In this document: one piece after another, positions 5,913 through 13,874 of the stretch
How the letters are laid out: every line of letters starts with the position of its first letter
Numbering within the stretch: the stretch's first letter is position 1
Source: an uncultured Haloferula sp.
GTDB lineage: Bacteria > Verrucomicrobiota > Verrucomicrobiae > Verrucomicrobiales > Akkermansiaceae
Assembly: GCA_946885645.1 (NCBI GenBank)
Contig: CAMPGU010000051.1
Coordinates: 1-18,063 of the forward strand
Reading direction: 5' to 3'
DNA: 18,063 nucleotides
Translations under genes and position numbers: made by a program
The notes under the pieces: generated by a model
The model's database searches: none
What the model was told of the DNA's origin: nothing
The model's input: only the letters and a program-made list of their open reading frames with translations

Positions 5913-8795
5913 TTAGCGGATCAGGGCTTCGTCGAGATTGAGGAGCACGGAGGCCACCACCGTGTAAGCGGCCCCGTCCGCTGTCTCCGCGAGGCCCTTC
6001 ATGAGGGCGGGATCGGCGGTGTAATCCCTTTTGAGTTTGGCAAAGAGATCGCGCAGTTCGGAAAGCCGCTCCGGAGTAATGACGCGTGAAGTGGCGATGC
6101 GATAGCCCTGCGCCAGGCGTTCTTCCGGAGTGCCGGTGGTATGGTATTTCATCCGGCGCGCAAGTCCCTGGGCGCACTCGTGGAAGGCGGGGTCGTTCAG
6201 GACCGCGAGGGATTGCAACGGCGTGTTGGAGAGGATCCGGCGCTTCGAGCAAAGCTCGCGGGACGGCGCGTCGAAAGTCACGAGAGCGGGGTAGGGAATG
6301 CTACGCTTCCAGTAAACATGGACGGAGCGGCGGTAGCGGTCGGGGTGTCCGGGAGGAGGTGTCCGCCACTGGTCGCCGGCATCGAAGGGCTGCCAGACGC
6401 CCTCCGGGATCGGCGGCTGGACCGGCGGCCCGCCCTCTCGATGCGCGATGAGGCCCGCGACCGCGAGCGCGTGATCCCGCGCCATTTCAGCGGTGAGTCG
6501 TTGGCGCGGGCCGCGGGCAAGGAGGCGGTTGTCCGCATCCCGCTCCGCCAGCGCGGGCGGAATAGCCGCATCCTGCCGGTAGGCGCTACTGGTCACCAGC
6601 TCGCGCAGCAGCGATTTGATGCTCCACTTCATCTCCGATTGGAAGCGTACCGCCAGGGTATCCAGCAGTTCGGGATGGGTCGGCTTTTCCCCTGCGGATC
6701 CGAAGTCCTCCGGGGTGGGGACGATCCCGACCCCGAACAGCTCCAGCCAGAAGCGGTTGACCGCGACGCGGGCGGTCAAAGGATTGGCCGGCGAGGCGAT
6801 CCACCGTGCCATCGCCAGGCGGTCGGGCTTGCCCTCCGCCTCCAGCGGCGGGAAAACCGCGGGCGTCCCCGCCTCCGCGATGCGCTCGCCCTTGTCGATC
6901 CAGTTGCCGCGGATGAAGAGGCGTGTCTCCCGGGCGAGATCCGGCGGCAGATCCTCCATCACGGGAACGGTCGTGCCCGGAATGGCCGCGAGCTGCTTCC
7001 TCGCGTCCGCCAGCTCCTTCTTGAGCGCCGTTACCGCCGGATCGCCGGTGATCCAAGCGGTCTCATCGGTCAGTGCGATGCGCCCGCGCTTCGATATCAA
7101 AGGATAGGCTCCTCCTGCGGAATCCGTGGCGTGGGCGAGGATCACGCGCACCACCGAGGACGGAGGCAGCGCGAGCGGCTCTTTCAGTACCACGATCGCA
7201 TGGCGCGGCTTGAAGGTCTTCGTGTATTGGCCCCAGCCGCGGTTCGATCCCTGCAACGATAAATTCGGATCGAAAACAGGATGCGCCTCGTCCGCGATCA
7301 CCTCCGCCAGCGGGATGTCGGTCGCCTTCCCGGTCGCATCGACCATCTGGAGCTGGATTTTCTTCAGCATCGCCCCCCACTCCGGCGTGTGGATCGCCTT
7401 CGCTTCGTCCACCGGCCGGATCTCGATTCGGAAGGCGGCGAGCGTGCCGATGCCGGCTGGCTTCGGAATCTCCAGCGTATGCTCTGCGCCCGCGGCGACA
7501 TTGCCGATCGTGCGGAATTCCTCCGCTCCCTCGTGCTTCACGATCTCCAGCTTTGCCCTCTTGCTGCTCCCGCTCATCCCGGCGGTGGCGGTCCACTTCG
7601 TCCGGGATGCGAGCGAGCGGCGGAGTTCATGCAGGGCCTTTTCCGAGCGTGTGACGGTATCTTGCAAAGCACCCGCCTCCGCATGCCTCGCGGGGTCGAG
7701 CGGCACGCGGATGACGGGATGGTTCTCCGGCACGTCGGCATCCGCGCTGCGGTTGAAGAAATCCATGAAGCGGTAGTATTCCTCGTGCCGTATCGGATCG
7801 TAGGGATGGCTGTGGCACTGCACGCAGCCCATGGTGACGCCTTGCCAGACCTCCCAAGTGGTGGCCACCCGGTCCATCACCGCGGTGACGCGGAATTCCT
7901 CGTCGTCCGTGCCGCCCTCGTTGTTGGCCTGCGAGAGCCGGTGAAAGGTGGTGGCGATCCGCTGGTCGATCGTCGCGCCCGGCAGAAGGTCGCCCGCCAG
8001 TTGCTCGATCGTGAATCTGTCGTAAGGCAGGTCGCGGTTGAAGGCCGTGATCAGCCAGTCCCGGTACTTCCAGACATCCCGGCGCTTGTCGAGGCCGAGC
8101 CCTTCGGAGTCGGCGTAACGCGCCAGATCCATCCAGACGCTCGCCCACCGCTCGCCGAAGCGCGGCGAGGACAGCAGGCGTGCCACCTGCTTCTCGTAGG
8201 CATCCGCCGCGGTGTCGGCCAGGAATGCGTCCAGCTCTTCCACCGAGGGAGGGAGTCCCGTCAGGTCGAGCGATACCCGCCTGAGCAGCGCCGCCTTGTC
8301 CGCCTCCCGCGCGGGCTTCAGGCCCTCCGACTCCAGGCGGGCGAGTAGGAACCGATCGATGTCGTTCTTCGGCCAAGCGGTGTCCCGGACCGCAGGCGGA
8401 TCGTGGCGGCGGGGCGGGACGAAGGACCAATGCTCGCCCCAGGCCGCGCCCTCCTTGATCCATTGCCGCAAGGTTTCGATTTCCTTGTCCTGCAGACGCG
8501 GCCCGTGCTCGGGCTTCGGCATTACCTCGTCCGGATCGGTGGAAAGCACCCGAGCCATCATCTCCGAGGCATCCGGGTCGCCCGGTACGATGATCGGCTT
8601 GCCGGACTCGCCTTTCCCGAGCGCCTTGTCGCGATAGATGAAGGAGACCTCTCCCGCCTCCTTCACCCCGCCGTGGCATGCGGTGCAGTGGGCATTGAGG
8701 AGCGGGCGGATGTCCCGGGCGAAATCGGTCTTCGCCGCCGCGAGGGAAATCGAAGCGGCCGCCAGAAAGCCGCGGATGGCTGCGGGCAGGTTCAT
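5913..8795 (-). CDS. Planctomycete-type cytochrome C / DUF1549 / DUF1553 protein (PSD1 family)
   Basis: The 960-residue protein has a signal peptide (about 1-21), then a PSCyt1 domain (about 24-125) with one haem-type motif C37-TA-C40-H41, a DUF1549 domain (about 140-350) with a second CxxCH (C324-VQ-C327-H328, in the conserved context QCHSHPYDPI), a beta-rich middle region resembling a carbohydrate-binding fold (about 400-570), and a DUF1553 domain (about 655-940). This layout is typical of large exported proteins of Planctomycetes and Verrucomicrobia whose function is unproven; links to polysaccharide breakdown and electron transfer are proposed. The ATG at 8795 overlaps the FecR-like gene's TGA as ATGA, implying translational coupling, so the upstream in-frame ATG at 8837 is less likely. 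DUF1501 follows. The length is normal and no frameshift is seen. Confidence 0.94.
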   Translation of the reverse strand: MNLPAAIRGFLAAASISLAAAKTDFARDIRPLLNAHCTACHGGVKEAGEVSFIYRDKALGKGESGKPIIVPGDPDASEMMARVLSTDPDEVMPKPEHGPRLQDKEIETLRQWIKEGAAWGEHWSFVPPRRHDPPAVRDTAWPKNDIDRFLLARLESEGLKPAREADKAALLRRVSLDLTGLPPSVEELDAFLADTAADAYEKQVARLLSSPRFGERWASVWMDLARYADSEGLGLDKRRDVWKYRDWLITAFNRDLPYDRFTIEQLAGDLLPGATIDQRIATTFHRLSQANNEGGTDDEEFRVTAVMDRVATTWEVWQGVTMGCVQCHSHPYDPIRHEEYYRFMDFFNRSADADVPENHPVIRVPLDPARHAEAGALQDTVTRSEKALHELRRSLASRTKWTATAGMSGSSKRAKLEIVKHEGAEEFRTIGNVAAGAEHTLEIPKPAGIGTLAAFRIEIRPVDEAKAIHTPEWGAMLKKIQLQMVDATGKATDIPLAEVIADEAHPVFDPNLSLQGSNRGWGQYTKTFKPRHAIVVLKEPLALPPSSVVRVILAHATDSAGGAYPLISKRGRIALTDETAWITGDPAVTALKKELADARKQLAAIPGTTVPVMEDLPPDLARETRLFIRGNWIDKGERIAEAGTPAVFPPLEAEGKPDRLAMARWIASPANPLTARVAVNRFWLELFGVGIVPTPEDFGSAGEKPTHPELLDTLAVRFQSEMKWSIKSLLRELVTSSAYRQDAAIPPALAERDADNRLLARGPRQRLTAEMARDHALAVAGLIAHREGGPPVQPPIPEGVWQPFDAGDQWRTPPPGHPDRYRRSVHVYWKRSIPYPALVTFDAPSRELCSKRRILSNTPLQSLAVLNDPAFHECAQGLARRMKYHTTGTPEERLAQGYRIATSRVITPERLSELRDLFAKLKRDYTADPALMKGLAETADGAAYTVVASVLLNLDEALIR

Positions 8796-10105
8796 TCGGC
8801 GAAGATCCGGATCTCGTTTAGCCCGCCCCCTTGGCATGGATGGTTTGCCTCACGCCAGGGATGGCGGTAGTGCCGGGCGACGACGATCTTCACGTAGCGG
8901 GCCGCCACGGGATCGAAGTTGAAATCGTGGAAGGGATACGCACCGCCGTCCTCCGGGGAGATCCGAGGAAGCTCTCCGCTCACCAGCGGGAAGAAGGATT
9001 TGTTGTCCAGCGAGCCGTAGGCGTCGAAGGCCGCGATGCCCCGGTCGTCGTTGCCGCGGTTGCTGGTATTTTGCATCGAAAGGCGGGCGATCTTTTCTTC
9101 CTGCAGCAGGTCCACCGTGAACTCCCCGCTCTCGGCATCCGGGGCCAGCCAGAAGGACCAGTCCCCCGGCACGCCGCTGTCGTTGAGGCGGCCGTCGGTG
9201 AGATTGTCCGGCGGGAAGACGGAGCCGTGCGGGCGGGTGCAGTAGCCGGGGCTGAAGACCGGCTTGCCCAGCGCCAGATTACCCTCCGCCGATGCCGTGG
9301 TCAGGAGGCCGGACGCATGGTTCACAAGCATGACGGGGGATTCATCGAGCGAGGCCAGCAGCTTTGACCGGCCGGATTCCCGGACGAGCGCGCCGCTCTG
9401 GCCTACCGTCAGGCGCGTTTTCGGCTGCGAGACCGTCTGCACCTCCACCTCGCCTTTGAACACCTCCGTAAGGACGACGGGAGCCGAGCCGTCGCTTCCC
9501 ACGGCGAGTCCGAACTCCGTGCCGAGATCGACGAAACGTCCACCAGGCGTATCGATGCGGAAGCCCTCGGCACCCTCCGGCGTGTGGACCGAGACGCGGC
9601 CGTGGAGCACCGAAAGCGCTTCCTTCTCGTCGAGCCGGAAGCGGCAGGGGCCTTCCAAGGTCACGCTGGCCCCGCTCGGGAAGCCGAGCCGGACAAAGCC
9701 GCGGCGGAACTCCACCGGCACCGCCACCGGGACGCGGCCGGAGGCCGGGGCGGGGGACCCTTCCGCCCACGAAACGCCCTGCGCTTCCACGACGGTGGCC
9801 ATCGGCCCGCGAGTCCGCATCGCGAATAGACCGAGACCGGCAGCGAGCAGGACGGCTGCCGCCGCCGCGGCTGCGACCACGCGGGGCCTGCGAAAGGTGC
9901 CGCTGCTCCGAACCGCCGGTGCTCCGAAGAACGACGGCCCCGCGGCTTTCCTGGCCAATGCCGAGTGGACGGCGGCCGCACGCCGGTAGCGGATGCGGGC
10001 AGCGGGATCGGAGCTGAGCAGCTCATTCAGTTCCTCCAGCTCCGCCTCGCCGGGCGATTCCTCGAAGAGCGCGTGCAGGAGCAGATCGAGACGGTCTTCC
10101 TTCAT
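8792..10105 (-). CDS. FecR-like membrane protein with C-terminal F5/8C (discoidin) domain
   Basis: The 437-residue protein has a helical cytoplasmic N-terminus (1-70), one membrane helix (about 77-95), a FecR-type beta domain (about 105-240) with the hallmark FRIDTPGGRFVDLGTEFGLAV (182-202), and a C-terminal F5/8 type C domain (about 275-437), seen as NLALGKPVF at its start, SFWLAPDAESGEFTVDLL in the middle and ARYVKIVV plus GLNEIRIFAE at its end. F5/8C domains commonly bind glycans or surfaces. The inferred role is a single-pass regulator that senses something in the periplasm and controls the sigma factor encoded just upstream. It overlaps both neighbours by four bases (ATGA). Unlike classic FecR it lacks an obvious TonB-dependent receptor partner in the window. 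Confidence 0.9.
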   Translation of the reverse strand: MKEDRLDLLLHALFEESPGEAELEELNELLSSDPAARIRYRRAAAVHSALARKAAGPSFFGAPAVRSSGTFRRPRVVAAAAAAAVLLAAGLGLFAMRTRGPMATVVEAQGVSWAEGSPAPASGRVPVAVPVEFRRGFVRLGFPSGASVTLEGPCRFRLDEKEALSVLHGRVSVHTPEGAEGFRIDTPGGRFVDLGTEFGLAVGSDGSAPVVLTEVFKGEVEVQTVSQPKTRLTVGQSGALVRESGRSKLLASLDESPVMLVNHASGLLTTASAEGNLALGKPVFSPGYCTRPHGSVFPPDNLTDGRLNDSGVPGDWSFWLAPDAESGEFTVDLLQEEKIARLSMQNTSNRGNDDRGIAAFDAYGSLDNKSFFPLVSGELPRISPEDGGAYPFHDFNFDPVAARYVKIVVARHYRHPWREANHPCQGGGLNEIRIFAE

Positions 10106-10623
10106 GACGTTGCGAGCTTCCGCTCGATACAGGTTTCAAGCGCCTTGCGGATCCGCATCAAGGCGAGGGAAAGGGCGGTGGCGGTTTGATTCCGTTCCTG
10201 CGCGAGCGCCTGCACGGAGCTGCCCGGCGCATAGCGGGAGAGGATGAGCCGGCGCTGCCGCTCGGGGAGTTCCTGAAGGCACTTTTCCAAGGCCTGCTCG
10301 AGATCGCCGGCGTGCGGGTCTTCCCGGCCCTCCGCCGCCAGAAGTTCTACAAGGGAATCGCTGAACACGTGCCGGTCGCGTCCCGCATCCCGGCGGGCGG
10401 CCTTCACCTGGTAGAGCGCGATCGTCAGCGCCCACGGCAGGAAAGCCTGCGCGGGATCATATTCCGCGGCTTTCCGCCACAGCACGAGATTCGTCTCCTG
10501 TACCACGTCGTCCGCCAACATGCGGTCGGGCAGGAGGGATAGCACGTAGCGGTGGATCTCCGGCTGATGCCGGGCGATCAGCCCTACGATCTGTTCTTCG
10601 GCGTTGTGCGGCTCCGCAGACAT
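10102..10623 (-). CDS. ECF RNA polymerase sigma factor
   Basis: This 173-residue protein is a sigma-70 family extracytoplasmic-function sigma factor with only regions 2 and 4. Region 2 (about 12-80) shows ADDVVQETNLVLWRK and the DNA-melting helix FLPWALTIALYQVKAARRD. Region 4 (about 110-165) shows LQELPERQRRLILSRYAPGSSVQALAQ followed by the recognition helix. It resembles the Rhodopirellula/Verrucomicrobium-type ECF group commonly found beside FecR and DUF1501/DUF1553 genes. It overlaps the FecR-like gene by ATGA and should direct transcription of this operon or of remote targets, with the FecR-like protein as partner. GGAG lies directly against its ATG, too close for standard Shine-Dalgarno use. 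A 12-nt gap separates it from the phosphatase gene. Confidence 0.93.
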   Translation of the reverse strand: MSAEPHNAEEQIVGLIARHQPEIHRYVLSLLPDRMLADDVVQETNLVLWRKAAEYDPAQAFLPWALTIALYQVKAARRDAGRDRHVFSDSLVELLAAEGREDPHAGDLEQALEKCLQELPERQRRLILSRYAPGSSVQALAQERNQTATALSLALMRIRKALETCIERKLATS

Positions 10624-10635
10624 CTCCGGGAATAC

Positions 10636-11376
10636 TTACCGGAAAGCGGCGGGATCTTTCGTGGTTTTTTCGGCCGGGGCAAATTCTCCCTCCGCGCTTG
10701 GTCCCGTTCGTCGGCTCAGGTGCGTGGCAAAGTCCTCGATACACTTCATCTGCAGACCATTCAACCGGACCGCCGGCCGAACTTTCACGAGCATTGCGAG
10801 ACCCTCCTGGATGGTCCGCGCATCCCCTGATTTCAATAGCAGGGCCAGCGCGAAGAGTCCGGTGCGCCCGTGACCTTGGGCGCAGTGAATGAAGGTTGGC
10901 CCATTACTCAAGCGCTCGATGGCAGTCTCCAGGTCCTCCAGATGGGGAGCGGACGCGTCAAGAATTGGAAATGCCACATAGCCGCGGGAAATCCTGTATT
11001 GCCGTGGTTCCTGAAACTCGGACGTGAGGTCCACGTGGTTAGCGAAATCTCCCTCGAGTTCGCCTCCTAGAACCCGGCGTCCGACCACGATCCGGTCATT
11101 CAGGCGATCATTCTTGGGTTCCCGGCTCAAGATCCGGCTCAAGTGCCAGACCAGCGAGGTGTACGCGTGTAGCGGGAGGAAAATCAGCCAGCTCCACCAA
11201 GCCAAGCGCCCATCGTCTTTCTTCCCGAACAGACCATGCCAGCCTTTGCCGTGGGCGATCCCCAGCAACATGAAGTCCAGCGCAAGCCAAAGGATGGGTA
11301 CGCGAAAGGATCCCGTCTGAAGCGACCAGATCGCAAGGAGACAGCTCAGCAGGAAAAGAACCACCGCATGTCGCAT
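10636..11376 (-). CDS. Membrane-anchored dual-specificity/tyrosine-type protein phosphatase
   Basis: The 246-residue protein has three likely membrane segments (about 4-20, 27-43 and 58-75), followed by a dual-specificity phosphatase domain (about 90-222). The active-site P-loop HCAQGHGRTG places the nucleophile at C165 and the phosphate-binding arginine at R171, fitting HCx5R. Candidate general acids are D140 (ILDAS) or D116 (VDLTSE). The C-terminal tail after 222 is charged and probably disordered. The substrate could be phosphoprotein, lipid phosphate or carbohydrate phosphate; membrane anchoring makes a lipid or membrane-protein substrate plausible. It lies 33 nt after the DUF3500 gene and 12 nt before the sigma factor gene, so it may be co-transcribed with either. 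No cognate kinase is in the window. No Shine-Dalgarno sequence is seen. Confidence 0.85.
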   Translation of the reverse strand: MRHAVVLFLLSCLLAIWSLQTGSFRVPILWLALDFMLLGIAHGKGWHGLFGKKDDGRLAWWSWLIFLPLHAYTSLVWHLSRILSREPKNDRLNDRIVVGRRVLGGELEGDFANHVDLTSEFQEPRQYRISRGYVAFPILDASAPHLEDLETAIERLSNGPTFIHCAQGHGRTGLFALALLLKSGDARTIQEGLAMLVKVRPAVRLNGLQMKCIEDFATHLSRRTGPSAEGEFAPAEKTTKDPAAFR

Positions 11377-11409
11377 CGGTTTCGATGCAACCGGCTGTTG
11401 CCTAGAAAA

Positions 11410-12429
11410 TCAATGATGATCCCCGCCGTCCTCGCCATGCTGGTGGTAGTGCTCGGAAAGCATGTCGCGGCCGAAATCGCCTTCGAAATCCCGCCAGGTG
11501 GCGTGGATGTGGTTCGCGTTGTTCTGGGTATTCGCGGCTTCCATCAGGAAAGTCGGGCCCTGGACGCGATAGTACCAGGCTTCGCCGCGCTTGGTGCCGC
11601 CGGCCCAGCCGAAGCGGATGTGGTCGATGCCGGCCTTTTCGATCTTCTTCATGTCCGCGGCCGCCAGATCCTTGCGGTGGCGGCCGGTGTATTCCGTGAT
11701 CAGGGCGAGCAGGGCCTTCTTCTGCTCGCCGGTCATCTCGGCGGCGGGGATGCCCACGGGATCGAGCGCGGTCACCTTCCGCTTCTCCGCGGTGAGGATT
11801 TCGCCGGGTGCCTTCTCGCTGAAAACCACCTCCTTTTTTCCCCCCTCCAGCAGGACATTGGCGAGCGTCATCGCCAGATCCTCCTCGGCGGCGAGGACGC
11901 GCAGGCCCTTGTGCTCGCCCTCGGGCACCTCGGCAGGATTCGCCGCGAAAAAGGAGGGCGTCACGGAGACCTTGCCGCCGACCACCGTGTAATTGAGCGC
12001 GAGGTGATGGCCTTCGAATTTCCAGCCCCAGCCTTTTTCATCGCCGGGTTTCCCGAAAATCGACACGTAGTATTTGCCGGGGTCCCGGTATTCCGGGTTT
12101 TTTTCCATCTCCCGCAGCACGCCTTCCAGGGTGATGATCTGCGTCGCCTTCAGCTTGCCCTTGTCGCTCAGCGCGGCGTCCAGAAGCTTCATCGCCGCCG
12201 CCGTCTGTGCCTCGTTCATTTCCTTCAAGGGCAAACCGACGCGGGTCTGCGGGGTGAACTTGAAGTTCTCCCGCTGATCGCCGTCGAAGGGAAAGACCGC
12301 TTTGCCCCGCTTCGATTCGTCCAGGGTGCCGAGGAAAGAATCGGCGGCGGATTTCATCAGCGCGATGGAAGGCAAATCCTCCGCGGCGAGGGGTAGGGAC
12401 AGAAAGAGGGCGAGGAGCGGGGTTTTCAT
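11410..12429 (-). CDS. DUF3500 family secreted protein
   Basis: The 339-residue protein starts with a short signal peptide (MKTPLLALFLSLPLAA, cleavage near 16) and then matches DUF3500. Visible blocks are QRENFKFTPQTRVGLPLKEM near the N-terminus, YYVSIFGKPGDEKGWGWKFEGHHLALNYTV in the middle, and HIRFGWAGGTKRGEAWYYRVQGPTFLMEAANTQNNANHIHATWRDFEGDFG near the C-terminus. The protein ends in a histidine-rich tail (SEHYHQHGEDGGDHH) that could bind metal. DUF3500 has no established activity; the many conserved His, Trp and Asn residues suggest an enzyme or binding protein in the periplasm. It is preceded by 82 nt after the helical-repeat gene and followed by the phosphatase gene after 33 nt. The start is fixed by the signal peptide. 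Confidence 0.88.
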   Translation of the reverse strand: MKTPLLALFLSLPLAAEDLPSIALMKSAADSFLGTLDESKRGKAVFPFDGDQRENFKFTPQTRVGLPLKEMNEAQTAAAMKLLDAALSDKGKLKATQIITLEGVLREMEKNPEYRDPGKYYVSIFGKPGDEKGWGWKFEGHHLALNYTVVGGKVSVTPSFFAANPAEVPEGEHKGLRVLAAEEDLAMTLANVLLEGGKKEVVFSEKAPGEILTAEKRKVTALDPVGIPAAEMTGEQKKALLALITEYTGRHRKDLAAADMKKIEKAGIDHIRFGWAGGTKRGEAWYYRVQGPTFLMEAANTQNNANHIHATWRDFEGDFGRDMLSEHYHQHGEDGGDHH

Positions 12430-12432
12430 GAT

Positions 12433-12448
12433 CCGCTATTACAAGCGG
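12433..12448. promoter_or_regulatory. Inverted repeat directly upstream of the DUF3500 start
   Basis: CCGCT (12433-12437) and AGCGG (12444-12448) flank a 6-nt A/T-rich centre three bases upstream of the ATG at 12429-12427. It could be an operator or a hairpin that hides the start codon region. The arms are only 5 bp, so chance is possible. Confidence 0.3.
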
Positions 12449-12511
12449 AGCCGGAGGAATCTCGCAAGAAGGAGTGTCAGCAGATTCGGACTCCCCCGGA
12501 GCGGCCGGTCT

Positions 12512-13753
12512 TCACTGGCCGGTGATGGCGCTGCGGATCTCCGCCCAGCGGCTTTCCGGGAGCTGCCAATGGGAAACCGCCCGCCCTGCCGCTTCGAGCG
12601 CTTCCGGGCCCCGCAGGCCCTTCAGGAGTTCGATCCGCTTTTCCATGGGGAAGTTCTCCAGCATCGGTGCGATCTTCCAGAGGTTTTGACCCCGGTCCGC
12701 GCAGGCTTGGATCGCCATGCCGGTCCACCCTGCCAGTTCCTCCTCCGTCCCTCCTTGGCGGACCACGGCCTCCACCCGGCCCGGGGAGCCCAGCCATGCG
12801 GTCTCTGCCAAAAAGGTGCCGCGGTCTTCCTCAGGCAGGTCCCGCAGCAGGGCCAGCGCCCACGCATCGGCACCTGGCTGGCCCTTCTCCTGCCGGATCA
12901 CGTGGCTCGCCTCGCTCCACACGCTCGCGAACGAGCCTTTCCCCGAAATGCATTCCCGCAGGTAGGCCACGGCTCCTTCGGCGTCATGCCGCATCCAGGT
13001 GTCCATCACGTTGCACGGATAGAAGGGACGCTTGTTCACCCCCTCCAGCTTGCTCCTCAGGCCATCAAGGACGGCACGGAAATCCGTGGAAGCATCCAGC
13101 TTCAAATCGAGGCCCCAGCGGGTGGAGGCCGTCGTTTCCGGGAGCTTCTCCCACAACTCCGCCAGAGCTTGCGGGCTTTGCTTCAAGGTGTCCTCGGAAA
13201 GACGTTTCATCATTCCGATGAAGCGGGAATCGCTTAGCTCGCGGCGGAAATCACCGTGGGCCAGCAGGCATTCGTAGGCACGCTGCGGATCGCCATTGGC
13301 CAGGGCCCCGGCGATGCCTGTCATGGCCATCTCCCGGATGCCGGCATCGCCGCAGCCTTCGGCCCACTGCCAGGCACCGTCCACATCGGCTGCCACCCAA
13401 GCATCCAGTAAATTCCTAAGCCTTTCCTCTGCTTGTCCGTCCGGTCCGCCCGCCCCATGCGACAGGAGCCAAGCCTCGATAGCCCGCCCGCGGTCTTTCG
13501 CCGGGATTTCGGCGAACAACTGCGGCATTTCCGATTGATCCCCGTCCCGCAGCTTCTCCGCCCACCGCTGGGCGCTGGTTTCCCGCGGCGGAGCTTGCGA
13601 GGTCCGTACCGTCTCCGGCTTGGCGGGCAACGAAATCGCCGCCGCCGCCGCCGCTGGCGGGGAGTGACGTCCACCCATCCAACCCGCGGCGAAAGCCAGC
13701 ACCACGGCAAGAAGCCATAAGACGGTCTGTGTCCGGGGAGGCTGGGGCTTCAT
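12512..13753 (-). CDS. Membrane-anchored helical-repeat protein, unknown function
   Basis: From ATG 13753 the protein has 413 residues: a short basic start, one membrane anchor (about 11-26, TVLWLLAVVLAFAAGW), an Ala/Pro-rich linker (about 30-60), then an all-helical body. Two similar segments, LDAWVAADVDGAWQWAE and MDTWMRHDAEGAVAYLRE, with a W..xD..GA spacing, suggest degenerate TPR/HEAT-like repeats. No catalytic motif is recognised. Such anchored helical proteins are common in Verrucomicrobiota and probably act as periplasmic scaffolds, but this is inference. An alternative ATG at 13762 adds three residues. It is the first gene of the minus-strand array and is divergent from the alpha/beta hydrolase gene. 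The 82 nt to the DUF3500 gene leave room for a separate promoter. Confidence 0.75.
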   Translation of the reverse strand: MKPQPPRTQTVLWLLAVVLAFAAGWMGGRHSPPAAAAAAISLPAKPETVRTSQAPPRETSAQRWAEKLRDGDQSEMPQLFAEIPAKDRGRAIEAWLLSHGAGGPDGQAEERLRNLLDAWVAADVDGAWQWAEGCGDAGIREMAMTGIAGALANGDPQRAYECLLAHGDFRRELSDSRFIGMMKRLSEDTLKQSPQALAELWEKLPETTASTRWGLDLKLDASTDFRAVLDGLRSKLEGVNKRPFYPCNVMDTWMRHDAEGAVAYLRECISGKGSFASVWSEASHVIRQEKGQPGADAWALALLRDLPEEDRGTFLAETAWLGSPGRVEAVVRQGGTEEELAGWTGMAIQACADRGQNLWKIAPMLENFPMEKRIELLKGLRGPEALEAAGRAVSHWQLPESRWAEIRSAITGQ

Positions 13754-13874
13754 CGGACCCATGGGACGCGGGAACGGTTCGCTTATTCAAGCAGGATCGC
13801 ATTTCACACCCGTCCGGAATGTCCCGCCGAAACCGGCCTCGACCCTGGCCGCAGGCGGGAGTAGCGGTTCCAGC
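13754..13874. promoter_or_regulatory. Divergent promoter region (helical-repeat gene / hydrolase gene)
   Basis: These 121 nt separate two divergent genes and must hold both promoters unless transcripts start further away. An A/T-richer patch (about 13785-13810, CTTATTCAAGC onward) stands out from the GC-rich surroundings. I see no clear -35/-10 pair and no convincing inverted repeat. Confidence 0.35.

Noticed and set aside
5896..6252. N-terminal extension of the DUF1501 frame by 119 codons
   Set aside because: It lies inside the DUF1553 coding region in another frame and would place the Tat signal in the middle of the protein.
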